Shown here piece after piece: positions 57,139 through 64,000 of a DNA stretch of 64,000 bases. Below the pieces are notes generated by a model. That model was not told the DNA's origin and did no database searches. It saw only the letters and a list, made by a program, of their open reading frames with translations. The stretch is from assembly GCF_003350375.1 (NCBI RefSeq), contig NZ_QQAR01000004.1, positions 124,001-188,000 on the forward strand, in the 5' to 3' direction. The position numbers and the translations under genes were made by a program. The DNA comes from Flavobacterium sp. AG291. Its GTDB lineage: Bacteria; Bacteroidota; Bacteroidia; Flavobacteriales; Flavobacteriaceae. The stretch's first letter is position 1. Each line of letters opens with the position of its first letter.

Positions 57139-57945
57139 TTAAAGAGTCTGTTCATCAGACTCTTTTTTTTGGTCATTACCATTCTGAACTGGAACATAAG
57201 TATATACAATCCTTATAGTTTGTGAAGGCAAAGGAGACAGTATTTCAGCATCTACAACCTCTATATCTTCAGGTTTGGGTGGGTTTACAAAATTGCCATT
57301 CTCATCAAACCGCTTCATAAAAGGATCTCCTTTGGGGTCGAAGTCCGGTCGCTGCCAGTCATAAACAATTTGTCTTTTATATTCAGGGGTTTTATATATT
57401 CTTGAAAACAACAGTCCGCTCACTAGTCCGCCCAAATGGCCTTCCCAGGATATTGTTTGGTCTTCACCCGGAAAAACATACCATACCATTCCACCATAAA
57501 GTACAATTATAGTAAGTGATAAAGCTACCAATCGATAGTAACCCGTTTGCATTCCTTTAAAAAAGATAAAGCTGACAAGCACATATATAAGTCCGCTAGC
57601 GCCTATATGGTAAGAATCCCTGCCTATCAACCATGTAATAAATCCTGAGAGCAAAATGCCATATACAATTATCTGTAAGGCATACTGCCTGTAAAAATAC
57701 CTTAGCGCAGCAACAAGCACAAGTAACGGTATCGAATTATTATAGAGATGTTCCAGGCTTCCGTGAAGAAAAGGACTTAATACTATTCCTCTCAATCCTT
57801 TCAGGCTTCTTGGAAGAATCCCATAATCATTAAGATATATATGGTATTTCACTTCTACCCAATATACTAACCAAAGCAACAATACAAAATAGAGCGGCCA
57901 GGCAAAAACGGAAGGTGAAAACTTAAATTCGTTTGTATCGGTCAT
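57139..57945 (-). CDS. Rhomboid-family intramembrane serine protease
   Basis: Cleaves membrane-anchored proteins within the bilayer. 268 residues with about six membrane helices, the catalytic serine in HIGASGLIYVL (GxSG) and the histidine in WEGHLGGLVSG, and an HN pair earlier in LEHLYNNSIPLL. A hydrophilic C-terminal tail follows. The last codons are built from the terminator stem of rlmB. The -7 box TATTTTTG is at 57966-57959. Substrate unknown. Confidence 0.9.
   Translation of the reverse strand: MTDTNEFKFSPSVFAWPLYFVLLLWLVYWVEVKYHIYLNDYGILPRSLKGLRGIVLSPFLHGSLEHLYNNSIPLLVLVAALRYFYRQYALQIIVYGILLSGFITWLIGRDSYHIGASGLIYVLVSFIFFKGMQTGYYRLVALSLTIIVLYGGMVWYVFPGEDQTISWEGHLGGLVSGLLFSRIYKTPEYKRQIVYDWQRPDFDPKGDPFMKRFDENGNFVNPPKPEDIEVVDAEILSPLPSQTIRIVYTYVPVQNGNDQKKESDEQTL
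57141..57170 (+). terminator. Terminator of rlmB inside the rhomboid coding end
   Basis: Perfect 10-bp stem AAAGAGTCTG/CAGACTCTTT with loop TTCAT and a T tract to 57170. It lies 12 bp after the rlmB stop and forms the last nine codons of the convergent rhomboid gene (encoding KESDEQTL and the stop). Confidence 0.88.
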
Positions 57946-57958
57946 ACTGCTTTGAAAT

Positions 57959-57966
57959 CAAAAATA
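57959..57966 (-). promoter_or_regulatory. -7 promoter box of the rhomboid gene
   Basis: Minus strand TATTTTTG, exact TAnnTTTG, 13 bp before the rhomboid start. The divergent rarA gene starts 98 bp away. Confidence 0.45.
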
Positions 57967-58063
57967 TATCCAAACTAAAATCTATGCTTTTTTGTCATAT
58001 TTTAAATATAAAACTTATGCTAACTCATATTGTCATCAATATCGAAATATGTAATTTTACAAC

Positions 58064-59338
58064 ATGGAAGCACCTTTGGCAGAACGCATACGTCCGCAAC
58101 ATTTATCAGAATATATAAGCCAGCAGCATCTTGTAGGGCCGAACGGCTCGTTAACACACCAGATTGCACGCGGTATCATTCCATCATTAATTTTATGGGG
58201 ACCTCCCGGCACCGGAAAAACAACTCTGGCGCAAATAATGGCTCAGGAAAGTAACCGCCCTTTTTATGTATTAAGCGCCATAAATGCAGGCGTAAAAGAT
58301 ATCCGTGATGTAATTGACAAAGCCAAACAAAGTGGCGGGTTATTTACCGCTAAGAATCCGATATTATTCATTGATGAGATCCATCGCTTCAGCAAATCAC
58401 AGCAGGATTCGCTTTTGGCAGCTGTTGAGAAAGGCTGGGTTACACTTATAGGTGCTACGACTGAAAACCCCAGCTTCGAAGTTATACCCGCTTTATTATC
58501 CCGCTGTCAGGTATATATCCTCAATGCTTTTACAAAAGATGACCTTGAAGCACTGTTGCATCGTTCAATGGAAGCCGATGCCTACCTGAAAACCAAAAAT
58601 ATAAACCTAAAAGAAACAGAGGCACTACTTCGCCTTTCGGGTGGCGATGGCCGTAAACTCCTGAATATTTTTGAATTGGTAATAAATGCTACCGATGGCG
58701 AAATAATTGAGATAACTAACGAGAGAGTAATGCAGCTCGTTCAGAAAAACACTGTACTGTATGACAAGACTGGAGAACAGCACTATGACATAATTTCAGC
58801 CTTTATAAAATCTATGAGAGGGAGCGACCCCAATGGAGCCGTTTATTGGCTGGCAAGAATGATTGAAGGTGGCGAAGACCTGAAGTTTATTGCGCGAAGA
58901 ATGCTAATACTAGCGTCAGAAGATATTGGAAATGCAAATCCAACAGCTTTAATTATGGCAAATAACACCTTTCAGGCTGTCTCAACCATCGGTTACCCGG
59001 AATCGAGAATACTATTGAGCCAATGTGCAATTTACCTCGCTACTTCTCCTAAAAGTAACGCCAGCTATATGGCCATAGGAAAGGCCCAGCAAATTGTAAA
59101 ACAAACAGGAGACTTACCGGTACCATTACATCTGCGGAATGCTCCTACCAAACTTATGAAAGAGTTAGGCTATGGTGATGAATATAAATACGCACACGAT
59201 TATGACAATAATTTTGCCGATCAGGAATTCCTGCCCGATGAAATTAAAAACACAGCTTTTTATGACCCGGGAAATAATTCAAGAGAAAACTCTACCCGAG
59301 AATTTTTAAGAAACCGCTGGAAGAAGTACGGGTATTAA
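58064..59338 (+). CDS. rarA: Replication-associated recombination protein A
   Basis: AAA+ ATPase (MgsA/WRNIP1 family) that acts at stalled replication forks. 424 residues: MEAPLAERIRPQHLSEYISQ, Walker A GPPGTGKTTLAQIM, Walker B ILFIDEIHRF, sensor 1 GATTENPSFEV, and the C-terminal tetramerisation part SGEDLKF-like EGGEDLKFIARRMLILASED. Full length. The upstream TAATTTTA box (58052-58059) is 4 bp from the ATG, the same spacing as at rlmB, but lacks the final G. Confidence 0.95.
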   Translation: MEAPLAERIRPQHLSEYISQQHLVGPNGSLTHQIARGIIPSLILWGPPGTGKTTLAQIMAQESNRPFYVLSAINAGVKDIRDVIDKAKQSGGLFTAKNPILFIDEIHRFSKSQQDSLLAAVEKGWVTLIGATTENPSFEVIPALLSRCQVYILNAFTKDDLEALLHRSMEADAYLKTKNINLKETEALLRLSGGDGRKLLNIFELVINATDGEIIEITNERVMQLVQKNTVLYDKTGEQHYDIISAFIKSMRGSDPNGAVYWLARMIEGGEDLKFIARRMLILASEDIGNANPTALIMANNTFQAVSTIGYPESRILLSQCAIYLATSPKSNASYMAIGKAQQIVKQTGDLPVPLHLRNAPTKLMKELGYGDEYKYAHDYDNNFADQEFLPDEIKNTAFYDPGNNSRENSTREFLRNRWKKYGY

Positions 59339-59345
59339 ATAGCAA

Positions 59346-59397
59346 AGTTTCAAAGCCGCAGAGAAACTAAGTCAAAAAACCTTGAAACTTTGAAACT
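59346..59397. repeat. Inverted repeat between rarA and the unknown exported-protein gene
   Basis: AGTTTCAAAG (59346-59355) and CTTTGAAACT (59388-59397), 10 bp and perfectly complementary, 32 bp apart, in the convergent gap and overlapping the stop of the minus-strand gene. The right arm sits in a short tandem TTGAAACT repeat. Could act as a weak bidirectional terminator or be a degenerate dispersed repeat. Confidence 0.4.
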
Positions 59398-60118
59398 AAA
59401 ACTTAATATTTAGTTTTTCAGAAACCAATTTATCATTTTGGTAATATTCAAAGACCCAGTCATTACCTTTTTTGAACACTACCCCATTTTTAGTTTCTGA
59501 TACAGCAGTATATGAATCCTGCTGCGATGTCTTATATATTTTCAAAATCACTTTAGGAGTACTATCTACCAATTGATAGCCATTAGCTATTGGCTGTGCA
59601 AAAAGCTGGTTAGTATTGTTTACCGTTTCAGGAGTTGCAGCCTGTTGATGTGCCGGAACTGAAGCAGCAGCTTTCACAGGCTTATCATTCTTACCTGAAT
59701 ATTTATAATCCAGTTGCGCTACTGATTGTGATGCTTCACGAAGCGCCTGATAATATGCTTTTTGATATGCTTTTTCTTTACTAGTCCCTTCAGCAGAGGT
59801 AAATACAACTTTACCATCACAATTTTTCAACTCAATAACCAGCTTAGTACTCAGTAATCCTGAGTCATTTTTTACGTTAGCATATAGTGCTTTACACCTG
59901 TCCAAGGCAAGTTCATCCGGCATCTTTTGAGTTGGATGATAAACCTGCCACCCATACTTTTCAAAAATCATTTTAGTTAATGAATTCAGGTTATATTGGT
60001 TATCCTCTTTTAGCCATTCAAATTTTTCAGGGACAACTACATATTTATAGTCATTTATACTTTGCGCAAAGCCGATTCCCGACATTAGCAAAACAAACAA
60101 TAGTATAGTCTTTTTCAT
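59396..60118 (-). CDS. Exported protein of unknown function
   Basis: 240 residues with a clear signal peptide (MKKTILLFVLLMSGIGFA, cut before QS). I do not recognise the family. An early alpha/beta part (YKYVVVPEKFEWLKEDNQYN, MIFEKYGWQVYHPTQKMPDE) is followed by an Ala/Pro/Gln-rich linker (about 150-175) and a beta-rich end (VVFKKGNDWVFEYYQNDKLV). Probably periplasmic. It starts 5 bp after yjjG, so it is the last gene of that run. Confidence 0.7.
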   Translation of the reverse strand: MKKTILLFVLLMSGIGFAQSINDYKYVVVPEKFEWLKEDNQYNLNSLTKMIFEKYGWQVYHPTQKMPDELALDRCKALYANVKNDSGLLSTKLVIELKNCDGKVVFTSAEGTSKEKAYQKAYYQALREASQSVAQLDYKYSGKNDKPVKAAASVPAHQQAATPETVNNTNQLFAQPIANGYQLVDSTPKVILKIYKTSQQDSYTAVSETKNGVVFKKGNDWVFEYYQNDKLVSEKLNIKF

Positions 60119-60123
60119 AGCAA

Positions 60124-60813
60124 TTATAAAATCTTTTTTATTTCAAGTAAGTGATTGATTTGCATTATTGAAGCAGGAGCTTCAAGATTATGCTCATTAA
60201 AAAAAATAGCCTCCATACCGCAGTCAATAGCTCCCTGTACATCGGCCTCAATACAGTCTCCTATCATTATACTTTCTTTCCTGTCGACATTTGCCGCCTT
60301 GAGAGCATATTCAAAAATACCCGCATGGGGCTTCTTGCAACCAGCCAGTTCAGAATTTGTAATAGTATCGAAGTAATGGTCAATATTAGCATTTTTCAGC
60401 TTACGTTCCTGAACTTCGTCAGGACCATTAGTTATAATATGCAGACTATACTTTCCTTTAAGATAATCCAGTACTTCAACAGCACCTTCAAAAAGGTTGT
60501 TATTTTCAGGCAGCAGCCTTATGTATCGCTGCGAAATCCTTTCCAACAGAATATCATCAGCGGTAAAATCGATCAGCAAAAAAGTATCTTTTAAGCGCCC
60601 ATAGCGCAACTCCTGTTGCGTTATTTCACCATCACGATATAACTTCCAGTATTTAGCATTTATAGGTGAATAATGCTTATTAAATTCCTGATGGGAAACT
60701 TTGATATCGAGTTCTTCAAAAATAACCTGAAAAGCAAGCGCAGAATTTTTTTCGAAATCCCACAACGTATGGTCGAGATCAAAAAAAACAGCTCTCTTAT
60801 TAGTTATCTTCAT
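60124..60813 (-). CDS. yjjG: HAD hydrolase, YjjG-type noncanonical pyrimidine nucleotidase
   Basis: 229 residues, HAD superfamily: motif I VFFDLDHTLWDF with the nucleophilic Asp, motif II IITNG, motif III Lys in GCKKPHAGIFEYAL and motif IV IGDCIEADV. YjjG dephosphorylates modified pyrimidine nucleotides and so cleans the pool; the family call is by overall pattern. The start overlaps the preceding stop (TAATG), linking it to the DUF3299-like gene. Confidence 0.87.
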   Translation of the reverse strand: MKITNKRAVFFDLDHTLWDFEKNSALAFQVIFEELDIKVSHQEFNKHYSPINAKYWKLYRDGEITQQELRYGRLKDTFLLIDFTADDILLERISQRYIRLLPENNNLFEGAVEVLDYLKGKYSLHIITNGPDEVQERKLKNANIDHYFDTITNSELAGCKKPHAGIFEYALKAANVDRKESIMIGDCIEADVQGAIDCGMEAIFFNEHNLEAPASIMQINHLLEIKKIL

Positions 60814-61310
60814 TAGTTACCTTTAGTAATAACAGCATTATCTACATGATAAATCCAGTCATCAACGTCAGTATCATTGTATCTGAAAGTCCCTTCAACA
60901 GTTACATATTGATCGGTCTTAAGCTTAATATTCGGATTTTTAAACTTTAGCCCCATGATGGTCTCCGGTCCTGCTTTTCCACAAAAGAAACAAGAAGCAA
61001 AAACATTTTTGCTCAGGGCATAGTTCTTATTATCAATAGGCACGATAAAACCACTCATGGTAACGGGCTTTTTGTTTTTTGCCTTAAGTGTAGGGTTAAT
61101 TACCGGATACATTACCCCTTCAGGATAATCTTTGCTTGGCTTTTTAAGGTATTTTATCTGAGCTAACAATTTCCACGTAAGTGTATCATTAGCGGTTATG
61201 TAGGTAGCTTCTCCTTTCGGTTTGTTAACCGCAGTATCTGAAGGTGTACCAAGTGACATTAAAACGAACCCCGAAACAATAAGGGCAAAAAATAAATAAG
61301 TCTTACGCAT
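60813..61310 (-). CDS. DUF3299-like secreted protein next to the ABC transporter
   Basis: 165 residues from ATG 61310 (another ATG at 61316 is in frame). Signal peptide 1-20 (KTYLFFALIVSGFVLMSLG). The middle has MSGFIVPIDNKNYALSKNVF and a Cys-x-x-Cys in ASCFFCGKAGPETIM, a possible metal or disulfide site, then YVTVEGTFRYNDTDVDDWIY. The resemblance to DUF3299 is moderate. The start overlaps the permease stop by 8 bp, so it is likely part of the transporter system. Confidence 0.62.
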   Translation of the reverse strand: MRKTYLFFALIVSGFVLMSLGTPSDTAVNKPKGEATYITANDTLTWKLLAQIKYLKKPSKDYPEGVMYPVINPTLKAKNKKPVTMSGFIVPIDNKNYALSKNVFASCFFCGKAGPETIMGLKFKNPNIKLKTDQYVTVEGTFRYNDTDVDDWIYHVDNAVITKGN

Positions 61311-62667
61311 TTGCAAGAGTTTTTGAAATATTTAAACTATATGCTTTCACGGCAGGGATAACCGCTGCCAAAATCCCTACAAAGATAGTGAGCAGGAACA
61401 AATATCCTTCCTTTTCCCAAACAAACTCAAAAGGATTGAATGACATTTTAAATTCATCCTCCGATGAACCCGAAATAAACACCAGTGCTATCCTACCAAC
61501 AATCGTTCCAAACACATAGCCTGTAATACATAAAAGAAGGCTTTCTATAAGAACAAGAGATAATAACTGTAAACGGCTTGCACCATTAACGCGCAATAAT
61601 GCAAATTCGTATTTCCTGTCCTTTAGCGTATTGAATAATGCTATAAAAATACTGATTCCAGATATTAACATTATACCATATGCCAGATACTGTAATGCAT
61701 TAAGACCAATACCAAATAAAGTAAACAGCCTGTTGATTTCTATACCCGGAAGAGCTGCCTGCATTTTAGTATTTTGGGCAATAATCCTTGGCCACATAAA
61801 AATTGCATTCTTATTCCTGAATTTCAATAATACGGCTGTTATTTCTTTTCCTTCTTCATTAACTACAGTAGCCTCTTCATGATCATGGTCGTGGGTTTCC
61901 CCAACATGGCCATCATGATCATGGCTGTGTGTTTCGTCTGTATGGGCTTCATGATCGTGATTATGGACTTCTTCAGCGTGATCATGATGATCATGGGTAT
62001 CAGCAACAGCCTCGTGTGCATGGTCGTGTTCCTCTTCTGCCCCTTCTTCATGCTCATGATCGTGCATTGCCCATACGCTTTGTATATTACACAGTATAAG
62101 ATTATCTACAACCTTACCTGTAGGCGAAGCTATTCCTGTAACGATATAAGAATGGCTATCATGCACCTCTCCTTCTTCAGCATCCCCATGAGAGCCAAAA
62201 AATTTATCACCTACTTTTATCCCCATTTTTTTGGCGATTTCACTACCAACCACAACTTCAAAGTCTTTGATAAACACTTTACCGTTAGACACTGTCGCTC
62301 CGTACTTTGAAAGATATTCAGGCGTAGTACCTACTATACGAAAACCTCTGTAATTATCTCCAAAAGCTAATGGAATAGCGCTTTTAACAAAAGGATGGTG
62401 CATCCATTTTTTTGCTTCAGTATAATCAATATTACCGGTAGGAGCATCTACCTGATAAACCGACGACAATATTAACTGTAACGGACTTCCCTGTGCACCA
62501 AGCACCATATCCACACCATCAATATTATCATTGAATTTTTTTTCGAATTGCTGCTCCAATAGTATCAGCAAGGTTATGATTGCAACACTGGCTGTTAAGA
62601 GTATAATGCTTAGTGCTGTATTTAATGGCTTGAACCAAATATTTTTCCAGGCTATTTTTGTGATCAT
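61303..62667 (-). CDS. FtsX/MacB-type ABC transporter permease with a histidine-rich loop
   Basis: 454 residues: N-terminal membrane helix (ALSIILLTASVAIITLLILL), a long periplasmic region with a MacB-like fold, and three C-terminal helices (from about 325) containing the FtsX segment KYEFALLRVNGASRLQLL. The periplasmic region carries 21 histidines within residues 202-263 (61879-62064), in HDHxH-type repeats with Asp/Glu, a strong metal-binding look. The gene start overlaps the ATPase stop. A role in metal handling is inferred; MacB-like proteins otherwise act in lipoprotein or peptide export. Confidence 0.88.
   Translation of the reverse strand: MITKIAWKNIWFKPLNTALSIILLTASVAIITLLILLEQQFEKKFNDNIDGVDMVLGAQGSPLQLILSSVYQVDAPTGNIDYTEAKKWMHHPFVKSAIPLAFGDNYRGFRIVGTTPEYLSKYGATVSNGKVFIKDFEVVVGSEIAKKMGIKVGDKFFGSHGDAEEGEVHDSHSYIVTGIASPTGKVVDNLILCNIQSVWAMHDHEHEEGAEEEHDHAHEAVADTHDHHDHAEEVHNHDHEAHTDETHSHDHDGHVGETHDHDHEEATVVNEEGKEITAVLLKFRNKNAIFMWPRIIAQNTKMQAALPGIEINRLFTLFGIGLNALQYLAYGIMLISGISIFIALFNTLKDRKYEFALLRVNGASRLQLLSLVLIESLLLCITGYVFGTIVGRIALVFISGSSEDEFKMSFNPFEFVWEKEGYLFLLTIFVGILAAVIPAVKAYSLNISKTLANA
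61879..62064 (-). repeat. Coding repeat: histidine-rich metal-binding-like segment of the permease
   Basis: DNA encoding residues 202-263, with repeated CATGATCAT-like codons giving HDHEH, HDHAH, HDHHDH, HNHDH, HSHDHDGH and HDHDH. The repetitive codons suggest growth by slippage or short duplication. Confidence 0.85.
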
Positions 62668-63293
62668 TACAGAGAGATTTGGTTAGGAAAACGGTCTTTT
62701 AACCTTTGATCATGTGTTACAATTACCAATGCAGTTCCAAACTGCTTTGCAAGATGACCGAGCATATCGGCAACTTTAAAAGCATTCTCATCGTCAAGGC
62801 TCGAGGTTGGTTCGTCGGCTAATAACAGCTTAGGCTCATTAATAAGTGCGCGGGCAATTGAAACCCTTTGCTGTTGGCCAATACTTAATTGTGATGGTAA
62901 TTTATGAAGATGCTCTTTAAGATCAAGCTGTTCTAAAAGCTGTCTGGCCTTATCGCCAGCCTGTTTACCTGTTGCCAGCCATGAAGCCAGCACAACATTT
63001 TCCAGTACATCCAGTGAAGCAATAAAATAAGATTGCTGTAACACCAGCCCTATATTTTTTCCCCTGAAATGATCCAGTTGTTTTTCTGAAAGAGTAACAA
63101 TATTGGTATCCTCTATAATTATGTCGCCATTTTGGGGTCTTTGCAACCCTCCTAAAAGATGTAAAAGTGTAGTTTTTCCTTTTCCGGAACCTCCTGTTAT
63201 CAGAAGGCTCTCTCCTCTCGATGTGGCTATATCAGGAAAGCTGAATGCTGTCCCTTGCCCATAAGAGAAGTTTATATTTTTTGTACTTATCAT
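62667..63293 (-). CDS. ABC transporter ATP-binding protein
   Basis: 208 residues: Walker A GGSGKGKTTLLHLLGG, Q-loop LVLQQSYFIASLDVLENV, signature LSIGQQQRVSIARAL, Walker B LLLADEPTSSLD and the switch His in VIVTHDQRL, the LolD/MacB-type set. It overlaps the permease start and begins the run ABC-permease-DUF3299-yjjG-unknown. Confidence 0.93.
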   Translation of the reverse strand: MISTKNINFSYGQGTAFSFPDIATSRGESLLITGGSGKGKTTLLHLLGGLQRPQNGDIIIEDTNIVTLSEKQLDHFRGKNIGLVLQQSYFIASLDVLENVVLASWLATGKQAGDKARQLLEQLDLKEHLHKLPSQLSIGQQQRVSIARALINEPKLLLADEPTSSLDDENAFKVADMLGHLAKQFGTALVIVTHDQRLKDRFPNQISL

Positions 63294-63351
63294 GCCAATT
63301 TGTAATTGACCTGCAATTTAGCGAAAAGAGAATGATAAAAAAAGTTAACAC

Positions 63352-63756
63352 TTAGGCATTGTGCTCAACATTATGGTTATTTCTCATCTCAAAGACAATA
63401 ATACTTTGCAACATGCCTTTTTCTTTATCATCATTTTCAAAAGCACGTTCAAGATTTAACTCATCATCCTGAAGAGCATCAAGGCAACGTGCATAAATAG
63501 ACTTGCGGCTTTTAAGGTCTGTCATTGATAAATCCAGGCGAATTTCCAAAACAGAACGATGAATGTAAGGATCACTTATATAGACTTTAGCGTGTTCCCT
63601 GTCATAATTTTCAGTAAGATTAAAATCGACAAGTTCAAACTGGTGTTTTTCAAGTTTTTCAAGTACCATCGCAGGCAACTCCCTATCCCTTACTTCCGGC
63701 TCATCGGGCAAATCAAACTCCCCATCATATTTAAAGGTCATAGTGTAGTTATGCAT
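63352..63756 (-). CDS. Small conserved-looking protein of unknown function
   Basis: 134 residues from ATG 63756 (MHNYTMTFKYDGEFDLPDEP); the longer frame from 63819 adds a lysine-rich lead without conserved look and crosses a run of ten T on the plus strand, so it is rejected. No signal peptide or membrane helix. Acidic and hydrophilic, with RELPAMVLEKLEKHQFELVD and a C-terminal helical part. I do not recognise a family. It lies 58 bp upstream of the ABC ATPase gene on the same strand. Confidence 0.65.
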   Translation of the reverse strand: MHNYTMTFKYDGEFDLPDEPEVRDRELPAMVLEKLEKHQFELVDFNLTENYDREHAKVYISDPYIHRSVLEIRLDLSMTDLKSRKSIYARCLDALQDDELNLERAFENDDKEKGMLQSIIVFEMRNNHNVEHNA

Positions 63757-63880
63757 AGCTATTTTTTTTTTTATTTTAAAATTAAAACATAAACTATAAC
63801 CCCGTAAATTAATTAACAAAACGATAGGAAAGGTTTAATTCAAAATACTGATTACATTAAGATTACTTTTTAATTTACAC

Positions 63881-63888
63881 TATATTTG
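63881..63888 (+). promoter_or_regulatory. -7 promoter box at the right edge
   Basis: Plus strand TATATTTG, exact consensus. An imperfect -33 region (TTAAG) lies about 20 bp upstream. The predicted start site is near 63893, just before the two-hairpin element. Confidence 0.5.
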
Positions 63889-63892
63889 CCCT

Positions 63893-63978
63893 ATCAGGAT
63901 TGCTTTATAAAATAATACCGTAGGCAAAAGCAGGTCTTTTGCAGTTTCCGGAGCATTTCCAGCTACCGGAGAAATAAT
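63893..63978 (+). ncRNA. Candidate structured RNA or extragenic repeat at the right edge
   Basis: Hairpin 1 at 63924-63942: GCAAAAG, loop CAGGT, CTTTTGC (7 perfect base pairs). Hairpin 2 at 63947-63970: TCCGG and AGC pairing with GCT and CCGGA (8 base pairs, one bulged A) around a 7-nt loop. Both lie after the promoter at 63881. An open frame runs through but has no start in view. It may be the leader of a gene beyond the edge, a small RNA, or a dispersed extragenic palindromic element. Confidence 0.45.
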
Positions 63979-64000
63979 CTATTATTATTTAATAAAGTAC

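Noticed and set aside
61879..62310. 143-residue plus-strand open frame, rich in Met/Ile/Val
   Set aside because: It is the antisense of the histidine-rich permease segment; the methionine richness is the complement of CATGAT repeats.
63893..64000. Protein-coding reading through the right-edge element
   Set aside because: An open frame exists, but there is no start codon with context in view and the sequence is explained better by two hairpins; a gene starting beyond the edge cannot be excluded.

Overview
This AT-rich 64 kb window looks like chromosomal DNA of a member of the Flavobacteriaceae (Bacteroidota), probably Flavobacterium or a close relative. Three things support that: promoters of the Bacteroidota type (TTTG, 19 bp, TAnnTTTG) instead of sigma70 boxes; two secreted proteins with type IX secretion (T9SS) sorting tails and a SusC/SusD/SusE-like outer-membrane set; and gene starts without clear Shine-Dalgarno sequences. 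No transposase, integrase, CRISPR array, rRNA or tRNA gene was seen. No gene-free stretch exceeds about 260 bp; the promoters, terminators, operators and leaders in the gaps are listed.

Layout. 1-9.4 kb (minus strand): surface polysaccharide genes, namely a multi-SLBB export protein cut by the left edge, the dTDP-L-rhamnose genes rfbA-D, ugd, and a tviB/tviC-like pair for UDP-N-acetylhexosaminuronic acid. 9.5-14.2 kb: recR, a sodium/solute symporter, a CoA-binding protein, a pirin-like protein, an unrecognised small protein and a MarC protein. 14.3-17.4 kb: sulfate assimilation (DUF2061-cysH-cysD-cysN) behind a promoter that overlaps a perfect palindrome. Just upstream lies ddah-like/ctlX/rrf2, two guanidino-group hydrolases and an Rrf2 regulator. 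19.9-21.2 kb: gltA. 21.3-28.5 kb: two tandem paralogous T9SS cargo proteins (EF-hand loop, leucine-rich repeats) and a TPR histidine kinase with its LytTR response regulator. 28.6-31.2 kb: eno and carA, each with its own promoter and terminator. 31.4-48.6 kb: the alpha, spc, S10 and str ribosomal clusters from rplQ back to rpsL, including rpmJ (34389-34505). 48.8-56.3 kb (plus strand): a small Omp85-like protein and a SusC/D/E operon. 56.4-63.8 kb: rlmB, a rhomboid protease, rarA, then a minus-strand run holding an ABC transporter with a histidine-rich permease, a DUF3299-like secreted protein, yjjG and an unknown exported protein. The right edge carries a promoter followed by a two-hairpin element.

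Most interesting. The TPR-kinase/LytTR promoter and the promoter of the adjacent T9SS gene carry the same 11-bp direct repeat, spaced exactly 21 bp and placed 29-30 bp upstream of the -7 box. That is the geometry expected for a LytTR regulator, so the pair probably controls both itself and the surface protein. Other candidates are the Rrf2-type operator on the cys promoter, structured leaders before rpsD and rpsH, start-site hairpins in the rpsL and 13137-13523 leaders, leaderless promoters at recR and rlmB, the histidine-rich ABC system, and the right-edge element. All functional statements come from reading the sequence; no database search was run.
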